DNA of 64,000 bases. Origin: Sphingobacterium sp. CZ-UAM. GTDB taxonomy: Bacteria > Bacteroidota > Bacteroidia > Sphingobacteriales > Sphingobacteriaceae. The position numbers and the translations under genes are program-made. Under the pieces are notes generated by a model, which was given only the letters and a program-made list of their open reading frames with translations, did not search any database and was not told where the DNA came from. Location of the stretch: positions 868,001-932,000 of the forward strand of contig NZ_MTCM01000001.1 of NCBI RefSeq assembly GCF_002000245.1. Reading direction: 5' to 3'. Every line of letters starts with the position of its first letter. The stretch's first letter is position 1. Below, piece by piece: positions 56,719 to 64,000 of the stretch.

Positions 56719-59700
56719 TATTTTAAAGAGTTTCTTTTGTTCAACATTTCTACGGTGGTATTTCCTTTTCGGATTCTTTTTCTGAATCCATTTTCATCTA
56801 CTGTCCAATTGGTAATAGGCAAGCCCGACATTCTGGCTCCGATGGCATCAGCTAATTTTGCTTCATCGATTTTCACTGATTTGAATGCTTCCGCCATTAT
56901 CGAAACTTCATTATTTCGCTTATATTCATGTACAGACAATGCCATTTCGCGGTTGGCGGCTGAGTAGCGATCAATCTTCATTCGCTCGAGCATTTTATCA
57001 GTTTCGCGCGCGTTGAAGACTTGAGATCCTTTCGGAATATAAATTCGTGTGCGATCTTTATAATATGTCATTTTTCCGGTGCGGGAATCTTTCACGATCT
57101 CGTGGCCACGTTCCGCAACATCAGCAATACCTTCTTCGGAGTTTCGGGTACCGGTCCAATAAGCTAATGGTTTGCTCATGACCATTGCAGCTTGCGCAAT
57201 ACCGATCCCACCCACAACAGCAGCCATTATAATACCGGCGATCGGGCCAAGTTGCGCCAAAGCCATTGTAATACCCATTGCAGTATTAATGGCAATCTGG
57301 AAGAGTGCATTGTTGCGCTCAGCCTGCGCTTGCTTTTTCTTCTCAGCTCTGATCTTTGCATTATAATCGGCTTCAATCTGCTGTTTGACCCTAGCTCTCT
57401 CCTTTTCATCCTCAATGCCTGCAGTTTCCAATTCAATAACCCTCTCTTTTTCTGATTCAAGAACCTCAATCCTTTTTTCAGACTGATCGATCTGAAATTG
57501 AAAAATTACCTGGCCAACTGATTTTGCCATTTCACCATAGAATGCGACAGCTTCCCCTAGATCTTTAAATTGAATTTTACCCTTTTTTACAAATTCGAAC
57601 AATTGATCGGCAAGTGTCCCAAACAAATTTCCCCAACCTTCACCCAAGTAGTCTCTGATCACATCAACAGACTGCATCATTACATTCTTGATCTTGTCGA
57701 TATTCTCAAGCTGTTTTTGGGTAATGTGCTCATTTGATGAGAGAACATTTCGGGCAATCTGTTGATCAATGTCGGTTACATCCTTGCCATATGATTTGTA
57801 TAAAGCACGGAGTTCTTGGAGCATCTGAGCTTCGTTCAATAGCCGTTGAATGGTAACATCTTCGCCTTTTGTTTCCCGGGAGCTGAGAATGGACTGGTCC
57901 GTTTCGTATTTTCTCTGTACGCTAGAAGCCTTAGCGGTTACATCTTTCTCAGCCTCAGTTTTAAGGATTGGAGTACCATTTACTGAAATAAATTTATCTG
58001 CGCCTTCTTTCTTCGTTTGAGCGATCTGAGATTGCAATTGAGCACGTTTAACTGCATCAGTTTCTAACTTCAGGCGTCGTTCAAGTTCCGAAACGAGAAT
58101 GTCTGTTCTACGTTTTTGATATTCAGATTCTAAGATTGTACCAGTCGCATATATCTGTTCCAGGCTAGCCAGTTCAATATCATATTTATTCTGAAGCTGT
58201 TTCTCGTCAAAATCCTTTTTCCATTTTCCATATTCGACATCAAGCGCTTTCAGCTGATCATTGATCATCTTTGCTTCCTGAAGATGTGATTTTTCGGAGC
58301 TACTATTTAACAGTTTTTGGCGTTCCAGCAATGCCTTCTTCCGTATTTCCAAACGTTGCTTCTCGAATTCAGCTTCGGAAATCAATTGTTGCCCGTATGA
58401 ATTTTGTAACTGGAGCAATTCCATTTGCTCTTGTTGTTGAATAAGAGCAAGCATTTCATTAAAGCGTTTTTTAGCTTCAGCAGCCAATTGCTTAGAGGTT
58501 TTGGTTTTGGTGTCGGTTACCTTGCTAGCCAGATCATTTTCACGCCGTTCAATTTCTTGAAGGATTTCGTACTGAGTTTCCTTGTCGTACCCGGCTTGAG
58601 CTATACGATTTGCCAAAGCATCTTTCTCTGCTTTTTTATAGACTTTTGTTGCATAAATTCGTTGAAATGTTTTCGAAAGATCATAACGCTGCGTTTGTTC
58701 GTCATTATTGGTGCCATCGAACATTCCTGTTTGTTCTCTGAAATTTTTAAGATCTTTTTCAATTCCAACCCTCAGATTCCTATTTTGCAAGAGAAGTCTA
58801 TTGGAATTAACCAAACTATTATTGTACGAATTGAGGCCTGAAATAAGTATATCATATTTATTGGAAGCGAGAACTTTATGTAGTTCTCGATGCTCTTTTG
58901 CCTCTTTCTGGATGTAAGAAATTAAATTCTGATAAATGTAAGCTGATTTTTCACGTTCGTTATTTCCCTTGATCTCAAAGGTGATTCCATCATTAGCCAA
59001 TTCTTCTTGGATTTTGGCTAGTTGCAAGAGGACCGTTTGCCGGTCATCATAAAGGTTATTCATAGCCTCAGCTTCCTCTTTGACAGCTTTGTCCAGTTTA
59101 GTTGCTCGCTCCTGGTAGGCAATTCTCAATACGTACGCATCATTTATTTTATCTAAAATTGGAAGTAACTCTGCATTTGTGACTTTTTCTGCGTCGATCT
59201 GTTCGAGATAAGCTGGATAAGTCGCTTTCAAACTTTCTATGATCTCTCGTCGTCTGGCGGCTGAAGTATTGGTACTATCCAATTCAATCCGCATTGCAAT
59301 TAAAGACAACTTCTCTTTTTGAAGCTCTTCGGCAGGTTCCGTGGCAATTAGATCAGCGAAAGCGTTGGTCAACTTGGTTGCGCCATCAACAGCACCCATT
59401 AGAAAGTCTTGCAGTTGGGCTGAAGAGACAACTTTGGTGATAGAATTCTGAAATCTATTAACAGATCCTTGCAGGCTGACCACCTTGTTGTCGGTTTCAT
59501 TTCCAAAAGTTTTATCTAATTGAGCCGCAAATTTTGGCAGGAAATCGTAAGCAACTACTTCACCGTTTTTCAGCATTTTGTCGAGCTCCTGCTCTGTGAC
59601 ACCAATTGCCTGAGCGGCCATAGCGAATGCCCCCGGGAGACGTTCTCCCAATTGCCCCCGTAATTCTTCGGCTGAGACTTTTCCTTTTGACAACATCTGA

Positions 59701-60818
59701 GAAAGAGCAAGGAATACCCCTTGTGTATCATCGGCAGACATTCGCATTGTCGCAGTAGCCTTAGCCACTGATTCAAATATCCATCGAGTCTGGGAACTTG
59801 TTAGATTTGATTCTTTAGCAGCCCCTGTCCATAGTCGGAAAGCATTACTAGTCGACATGAACTCCAGCCCGAGATGATCAGTAGTTCTATTCAAGAAGTC
59901 CATGTTCCGATTAAACTCATCGGTAGATCCGGATGTATACTTCATGACAGTATTCAAACTGTCAAGTTGCAACGTAATCTCATAGATCTTGGTGACGGCT
60001 TGTTGGAGTGAATCGAATCCAATAGCTGTTGCGAGCAACCCGAATACTTTAGAACCAATTCCACCAAGCTTAGCTAAAGCAGATGAGTAATTACCTACAT
60101 TGCGGTAATGCATTCCCATCTGCTCGTCCATTTTCTTTAGAGCCTTGACATTAAGTTCAATCTGTTTTTGGAGCTCAGCAGCCTCTTTGTTATTTTTATT
60201 AATAGCGCCTGTTGCCTTATCAAAGGCATTAGGCAGGTTTTGTAGCTCCTTTTTTAGAAGTTCTGTTTCCCGAGAAAGAGCACTATAGGTACCATCAATC
60301 TGCTCTATATTCCTTTTGGCATTCCGGAGATCACCATTCAGTTTGTTGAATTGAACTGAAACCTGTTTGATCTTATCGATCAGCTGCTGTTGTCTTTCTT
60401 TATTCTCTTTAGTATCGTGGCTTAGCTCTGAGTATTCCTTTTCGAGAGCCTTGATTGTGTCCTTACATTCTTTAAGTCCAAGTGTATGAACATCTATGAT
60501 AGCTGTTAGATCGTTGACAGCTGCTTTTGCCTCCTTATGCTTAGCAATGAGTTTTTCAGATTCTTTTGCATGAGCTGAGACAGCTTCGGCAGCACCTTTA
60601 TTAGAAACCTGAACTTGCTGAAGCTTTTCCTTAAGCTTTTCGAGCTCAGCCTGCATCTTGACCACTTCTTGTCCTGATTTCTTCAGCTGAGCAACAAACA
60701 CATTTTTCATTGCTGCAGCTGACACTTTAATCTCAGAGAAAACCTGATTCAGGTCCTGCAAACCTGCCTTTACATCATCGTCGAAAAAATCGGAATACTT
60801 AATGGGACCTTTGGACAT
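56718..60818 (-). CDS. Phage tail tape measure protein
   Basis: Sets tail length and fills the tail tube. The 1366-residue protein is almost all coiled coil (about 20-240 and 800-1040 rich in E, K, Q, A). The conserved tape-measure domain lies at about 275-480 (LNTVMKYTSGSTDEFNRNMDFLNRTTDHLGLEFMSTSNAFRLWTGAAKESNLTSS...TQGVFLALSQMLSKGKVSAEELRGQLGERLPGAFAMAAQAIG). A hydrophobic block typical of the DNA-ejection region is near 1215-1245 (ALAQLGPIAGIIMAAVVGGIGIAQAAMVMS). By the usual rule of about 0.15 nm per residue it predicts a tail near 200 nm. No frameshifted chaperone pair is visible upstream. Confidence 0.93.
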   Translation of the reverse strand: MSKGPIKYSDFFDDDVKAGLQDLNQVFSEIKVSAAAMKNVFVAQLKKSGQEVVKMQAELEKLKEKLQQVQVSNKGAAEAVSAHAKESEKLIAKHKEAKAAVNDLTAIIDVHTLGLKECKDTIKALEKEYSELSHDTKENKERQQQLIDKIKQVSVQFNKLNGDLRNAKRNIEQIDGTYSALSRETELLKKELQNLPNAFDKATGAINKNNKEAAELQKQIELNVKALKKMDEQMGMHYRNVGNYSSALAKLGGIGSKVFGLLATAIGFDSLQQAVTKIYEITLQLDSLNTVMKYTSGSTDEFNRNMDFLNRTTDHLGLEFMSTSNAFRLWTGAAKESNLTSSQTRWIFESVAKATATMRMSADDTQGVFLALSQMLSKGKVSAEELRGQLGERLPGAFAMAAQAIGVTEQELDKMLKNGEVVAYDFLPKFAAQLDKTFGNETDNKVVSLQGSVNRFQNSITKVVSSAQLQDFLMGAVDGATKLTNAFADLIATEPAEELQKEKLSLIAMRIELDSTNTSAARRREIIESLKATYPAYLEQIDAEKVTNAELLPILDKINDAYVLRIAYQERATKLDKAVKEEAEAMNNLYDDRQTVLLQLAKIQEELANDGITFEIKGNNEREKSAYIYQNLISYIQKEAKEHRELHKVLASNKYDILISGLNSYNNSLVNSNRLLLQNRNLRVGIEKDLKNFREQTGMFDGTNNDEQTQRYDLSKTFQRIYATKVYKKAEKDALANRIAQAGYDKETQYEILQEIERRENDLASKVTDTKTKTSKQLAAEAKKRFNEMLALIQQQEQMELLQLQNSYGQQLISEAEFEKQRLEIRKKALLERQKLLNSSSEKSHLQEAKMINDQLKALDVEYGKWKKDFDEKQLQNKYDIELASLEQIYATGTILESEYQKRRTDILVSELERRLKLETDAVKRAQLQSQIAQTKKEGADKFISVNGTPILKTEAEKDVTAKASSVQRKYETDQSILSSRETKGEDVTIQRLLNEAQMLQELRALYKSYGKDVTDIDQQIARNVLSSNEHITQKQLENIDKIKNVMMQSVDVIRDYLGEGWGNLFGTLADQLFEFVKKGKIQFKDLGEAVAFYGEMAKSVGQVIFQFQIDQSEKRIEVLESEKERVIELETAGIEDEKERARVKQQIEADYNAKIRAEKKKQAQAERNNALFQIAINTAMGITMALAQLGPIAGIIMAAVVGGIGIAQAAMVMSKPLAYWTGTRNSEEGIADVAERGHEIVKDSRTGKMTYYKDRTRIYIPKGSQVFNARETDKMLERMKIDRYSAANREMALSVHEYKRNNEVSIMAEAFKSVKIDEAKLADAIGARMSGLPITNWTVDENGFRKRIRKGNTTVEMLNKRNSLK

Positions 60819-60912
60819 TGGGAATATCGATTAAATAGTTAAACAAATAAAACTATCCAACCGACCGTCTCCTGGTCGTTAGAATGGTATATTCAAAAGT
60901 ACTGTTAGGGAT

Positions 60913-61290
60913 TTACTTTTGCAAATGAGTTATGTCAAGCTCCTTGGATATCGCTTCGACTACTTCCTCATATTGTTCTTTGGTAATAAGACCGGCGCGG
61001 TATTGCTGATCAGCCTCTTCATAGATTTTTGAAAGCTCTTCCGCTTTCATATCATTTAACACAGCTTGCTGAATCTCAGGATAACTCGAAGCAAAAGTGC
61101 CAGTAGGGAATTTTCTTATGTGGTCTTTCACCCATTCCATATGAACAGAACGTTGTTCATCAGTCATCGCTGGGCCATCCCAGTATGTCGCTTTTTCTTC
61201 TTTTCCAATAGACATAAGCCCCCTTGCTGAGCGGATAAATCCAAACAGAAAGAAAATGAAAAGTCCAAAAATCAGAATTATTAACCACAT
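60913..61290 (-). CDS. Small membrane-anchored phage protein with SHOCT-like C-terminus
   Basis: A 125-residue protein between the large tail protein and the tape measure gene, where phages usually encode tail-assembly chaperones. Residues about 2-19 (WLIILIFGLFIFFLFGFI) are a membrane anchor, which rules out a simple chaperone reading. The C-terminal 45 residues (AEELSKIYEEADQQYRAGLITKEQYEEVVEAISKEL) resemble the short SHOCT motif. Function unknown; the gene is in line with the late genes and open. Confidence 0.7.
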   Translation of the reverse strand: MWLIILIFGLFIFFLFGFIRSARGLMSIGKEEKATYWDGPAMTDEQRSVHMEWVKDHIRKFPTGTFASSYPEIQQAVLNDMKAEELSKIYEEADQQYRAGLITKEQYEEVVEAISKELDITHLQK

Positions 61291-61343
61291 AATTGTCAGT
61301 TGCTAAAATACGAAAAAAGGTCGACATTTGTCGACCTCTTAAG

Positions 61344-64000
61344 TTATATTCCCTTGGCAACTATCAAGGTTAATTCACCAGTGAATTGAGGCTTCTCACC
61401 GACAAAGGGGGAAAACCTTCCGTCATTTGTTTGGATCAGAATGTTATTATCGTCATCTGTAGCGACGAACATATAGGTATTTGGAAGCACTACATTGGTA
61501 GCTGTTACTAAATCATAGTCACTTTCCCAGACCTTAAAAAATTTATACCCGTCCCACGTGGCTAGAACTTGACACCGCTTGTGATCTTGGGGCAGGATCC
61601 CAGTAACATATATATTGCTAACATACATGGGCTGATTATTGTTGCGACGATAAAATGAGTAACCTCCCCAAATTCCATACTCTCCTGCTGTTCCTGGATT
61701 GCCATTTGCTCGTTGATATGACCATTTCGATTCAGTAAAAACTAGATCCCCTTTAACCTTAAACTTGTCGGCCCTAGCTGCTGTATAAACTCCATTTGGC
61801 ACATCATCGGACCCGAAAACAAGACTGTGAGGGAGAACGCCAACTCCGCCGAATTTCTTAAATACATCGCTAGTCCACTGAAGAACAATAGGCGACCCGT
61901 CTCTAATGGACTGTTCCCATTCTTTAAGATTAGTCGATCTAAACACCCGATTTTGTTGCCCTTGTGGTGTATCTTCAACAGGAAGATCCCCATGCGTGAC
62001 GATAAGCTCACCCCAATAGGGATCAATTGTAGTAGCGTGAATGTGGGCGTAGGGTTTGTATTGAGGATTTGAGATACAATAAGGATGCATGTTACCAAGA
62101 TTGAATAACCTATTATGCCAAGTCGCTCCGTCATCAAAACTGTAATATATTGAGTAATTGGCTTTATCATTCAAATCAAAATATCTCTTAGCTTCGTTAG
62201 GATCTTCATCGGCGGTATATCTTTTACCATAACCCGAAATAAGAATTCTACTGCCGTATTGGCTGAATCCCCAAACGTTGGTATATTGAGTTCTATTATT
62301 CGCATTATCAAAAGTCATCTTCATTGTCCAAACTGTCCTATTGGACGAGGATACCCAAATTTGTGCTATTTTTTGAGTATCCCAATCTCCTTCCGTCAAA
62401 ACAAGTAGTTCCCCACTGTTCAGTCGGCGGCATAATACTGGTAAATTATCAAATGACCTTACTTTGGTTATATTTAAACTTAAAACATCAGAGAGTGTAG
62501 AACAATAACCAATAGAATTGTCCAATTTGTTATTAAACCAGTAAACATTATCTGCATCGCAACCTAAAAATTTAATATTGGCACCAAGATTCACATATTT
62601 AACACCTCGAAGTTTATCGGAAATAGGTGAAACAGTTTCCGTTGATAAGATGTAATCATCCAGTTTTTCAGCATTAAAAAATGATTTTTTGAAAGTGATT
62701 GAGCCCAATTGAACTTCGTCAAGCCTAGATTGTGATATTTCTGCGAAAGTTGATATATGAATTTTAGATTTAATATCCCCGGTACCACCTTTAAAGGCGA
62801 GGTCAGTCAACAAATTGTTTTCATAAGTCATGACGCCGTTGTAACTTGATGGAAGTACATTCCAGTCTACATACACATAGAATTTCGATTTAAGTGCAGT
62901 AGAATAAGGAATAAGTTCAACAGTTTCTACTCCTGTAGCGTCAATGATTGCTTTATTTAAAGTCGCTATTGGAACTGCGTTAACCAGCGCCACGTCGTTG
63001 ATCGGTTGACGATACAAATGGATCTGATACTTATTTGCCTCCCCATCATTTAGATAATTCTTCCTGATAATTCTGAAAAAATATTTATATACGGCAGGAT
63101 CGTACGGATAAATGAATAACATATCTTTAAAAAACTGCGCATAATCCCTTGTCAATGGACCTGAAAAACTGTTCTTCTCGAAAAATGGAGAATAGCTTTC
63201 TACATTTTTCAATAAGCTATTGGGTATTGACTGTGCTCCAACAGCCATTGCATTAAAACGCCCCCATAAAGACTTATCAAGGGTCTGGGCATTAAATGCC
63301 GAAAAGCTAAGCGCGTTCGAGAAATCGACAACCAGTGTCAGTTTACAAAAATTATTGTCAGAAACTAATACGATTTTTGACTTGTCTGTGTGATCGGCGT
63401 AATTGACAGAAAAAACGACACTCTGAACAGGTAGAGTCCCGGACATGGAGTCGTTGAAGTTGATAATTATAGAGGCGCCTGTATCCCCTCTACTGAATAA
63501 TACCACACTCGCTTCTGATACTTGCTGACCTTGTTTTCTTTCTATCTTTAAATCCTTGATGCAACTTAAAATCGGATAAAGCTGTAATGTGTTGTTTTCA
63601 AAAAAAGCATAATTATCAAACATCTCGCGCAATGTGGCATCATTGTTTAAGAAAAACCTGCGCCTGGTCGAATTGTTGATTATGATAGCACCCTTTTCAA
63701 CATTTTTTGTTACCCATGTCGCCAAATCAGAATCATATACACCTACTTTCGCCTGCTGCACATCTTCTCTTCGGGCGAAAACAGTTTTAGTTTTATCTGT
63801 CAGGTCATTCCAATACCAATTTGTAGCCCAACTCCTAATTTCATTTACAGCTACGCCGTTGTCAATAAGGATGCTTGAATTTGAAGGAGCCTGTACAGTT
63901 GTCGCATTAAAACGGCCCCAAAGTGATTTGTCTAATGTTTGGGCATTAAATGCTGTGAAATTTAATGTGTTAGTGAAATCTACTGTTAAGGTCAATTTAC
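61344..64000 (-). CDS. Large phage tail/receptor-binding protein with Asp-box propeller, cut by the right edge
   Basis: C-terminal 885 residues of a larger protein; the frame continues off the edge, since the first visible codons K-L-T-L-T-V-D-F repeat internally as K-L-T-L-V-V-D-F. A 32-residue segment, xLTLxVDFxNxLxFxAFNAQTLDKSLWGRFNA, occurs twice exactly 218 residues apart. Around visible residue 615 the sequence SIYYSFDDGATWHNRLF has the Asp-box pattern S-x-D-x-G-x-T-W typical of sialidase-like beta-propellers, and the surrounding Trp/Gly-rich strands continue to about 880. Such folds act in tail spikes or fibres that bind or cut surface glycans. Only its position upstream of the tape measure is unusual. 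Confidence 0.8.
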   Translation of the reverse strand, partial: KLTLTVDFTNTLNFTAFNAQTLDKSLWGRFNATTVQAPSNSSILIDNGVAVNEIRSWATNWYWNDLTDKTKTVFARREDVQQAKVGVYDSDLATWVTKNVEKGAIIINNSTRRRFFLNNDATLREMFDNYAFFENNTLQLYPILSCIKDLKIERKQGQQVSEASVVLFSRGDTGASIIINFNDSMSGTLPVQSVVFSVNYADHTDKSKIVLVSDNNFCKLTLVVDFSNALSFSAFNAQTLDKSLWGRFNAMAVGAQSIPNSLLKNVESYSPFFEKNSFSGPLTRDYAQFFKDMLFIYPYDPAVYKYFFRIIRKNYLNDGEANKYQIHLYRQPINDVALVNAVPIATLNKAIIDATGVETVELIPYSTALKSKFYVYVDWNVLPSSYNGVMTYENNLLTDLAFKGGTGDIKSKIHISTFAEISQSRLDEVQLGSITFKKSFFNAEKLDDYILSTETVSPISDKLRGVKYVNLGANIKFLGCDADNVYWFNNKLDNSIGYCSTLSDVLSLNITKVRSFDNLPVLCRRLNSGELLVLTEGDWDTQKIAQIWVSSSNRTVWTMKMTFDNANNRTQYTNVWGFSQYGSRILISGYGKRYTADEDPNEAKRYFDLNDKANYSIYYSFDDGATWHNRLFNLGNMHPYCISNPQYKPYAHIHATTIDPYWGELIVTHGDLPVEDTPQGQQNRVFRSTNLKEWEQSIRDGSPIVLQWTSDVFKKFGGVGVLPHSLVFGSDDVPNGVYTAARADKFKVKGDLVFTESKWSYQRANGNPGTAGEYGIWGGYSFYRRNNNQPMYVSNIYVTGILPQDHKRCQVLATWDGYKFFKVWESDYDLVTATNVVLPNTYMFVATDDDNNILIQTNDGRFSPFVGEKPQFTGELTLIVAKGI
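63251..63346 (-). repeat. Second copy of the 96-bp repeat in the large tail gene
   Basis: The bases 63251-63346 and 63905-64000 encode the same 32-residue segment; the two copies are 654 bp (218 codons) apart and differ mostly at wobble positions, consistent with an old duplication under protein-level selection. Confidence 0.85.
63905..64000 (-). repeat. First visible copy of the 96-bp repeat, at the window edge
   Basis: Partner of 63251-63346, in phase with it. It reaches the very last base, so more copies may lie beyond the edge. Confidence 0.8.

Larger units (their letters stand above)
49745..64000. mobile_element. Prophage, left end, cut by the right edge of the window
   Basis: Starts after tRNA-Ser(GGA) with an integrase and a few plus-strand genes. 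From 51987 onwards all genes are on the minus strand in tail-to-lysis order: large tail protein, tape measure protein, tail-tip protein, fibre, endolysin and membrane proteins. The long tape measure protein and absence of sheath genes here suggest a siphovirus-like phage, though a sheath could lie outside. Head, packaging, replication and repressor genes and attR must be beyond 64000. Whether the prophage is intact cannot be judged; every gene seen is open and full-length. Confidence 0.93.

Noticed and set aside
58425..58841. 138-codon plus-strand frame inside the tape measure gene
   Set aside because: Antisense of a coiled-coil coding region; hydrophobic look comes from the reverse reading of Glu/Lys-rich codons.
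54403..61301. Shared AACTGACAA upstream of two phage start codons (54403-54411 and 61293-61301)
   Set aside because: Nine identical bases at different distances from the starts, one of them made by a stop codon; probably chance.
61742..62170. 142-codon frame on the same strand as the large tail gene
   Set aside because: Overlaps the well-supported tail-protein frame completely and has no family features.

Overview
This window reads as a chromosome segment of a member of the Bacteroidota, most probably the family Sphingobacteriaceae (Sphingobacterium or a close relative), carrying one end of an integrated tailed phage. The assignment rests on gene content (DUF3822, DUF4294, DUF4296, BshB1, S9 peptidases, many lipoproteins with a lipobox), on gene order, and on repeated promoter-like sites of the Bacteroidota type (TAnnTTTG, several with TTG 17-20 bases upstream). 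I could not run a database search, so genus and family names come from recognising the sequences.

Region 1-14 kb: partial htpG, yqgE, pdxH, nuoC-nuoD without the rest of the Complex I genes, a dolichol-phosphate-mannose-synthase-like glycosyltransferase, ruvB, a helical-repeat protein, an S9 peptidase, a RecD-like helicase, then DUF3822-rsmD-coaD and an aldo/keto reductase. At 14.3 kb there is a tRNA-Leu(CAA) with promoter and terminator. Region 14.5-22.5 kb is a run of minus-strand genes: a di-haem cytochrome c, two lipoproteins flanking a DUF1345 membrane protein, a luciferase-like monooxygenase, a THUMP-like methyltransferase, aspartate kinase, a DUF3298 lipoprotein, a GNAT acetyltransferase and the PLP-binding YggS. 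Region 22.5-28.5 kb holds a DUF4296 lipoprotein, mutS2, an MgtC-like protein, a small drug/metabolite-transporter-like protein, and glutamate dehydrogenase.

Region 29-39 kb is the most coherent metabolic block. A minus-strand operon makes sulfide from sulfate: siroheme-dependent reductase (with an extra C-terminal helical, HEPN-like domain), two siroheme synthesis enzymes, an APS-type reductase with iron-sulfur cysteines, and ATP sulfurylase CysD-CysN. No APS kinase is present, which fits direct reduction of APS. Running divergently from the same 136-bp intergenic region is a complete PstSCAB-type ABC importer without phoU. Its binding protein has alanines where phosphate-binding PstS has Ser/Thr, so sulfate is a plausible alternative substrate.

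Region 39-49.5 kb: the bacillithiol enzyme BshB1, a glutathione-peroxidase-family protein, a DUF4294 protein, RelA/SpoT, a Fur-family regulator, purA, a PabB-like enzyme, a TatD-like nuclease, TcdA, a two-BON-domain lipoprotein and a GreA-like protein.

From tRNA-Ser(GGA) at 49.7 kb to the right edge the window is a prophage of the long-tailed type. A tyrosine integrase sits directly downstream of the tRNA, followed by a small HTH-like protein and an unrecognised 163-residue protein on the plus strand. On the minus strand, read from the right edge leftwards, come a very large repeat-bearing tail protein with a sialidase-type Asp-box, a small membrane-anchored protein, a 1366-residue tape measure protein, a 770-residue tail-tip/baseplate protein, a tail fibre protein, an Amidase_3 endolysin and two membrane-anchored coiled-coil proteins that look like the rest of a lysis cassette. 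Head, packaging and repressor genes and the other attachment site must lie beyond base 64000.
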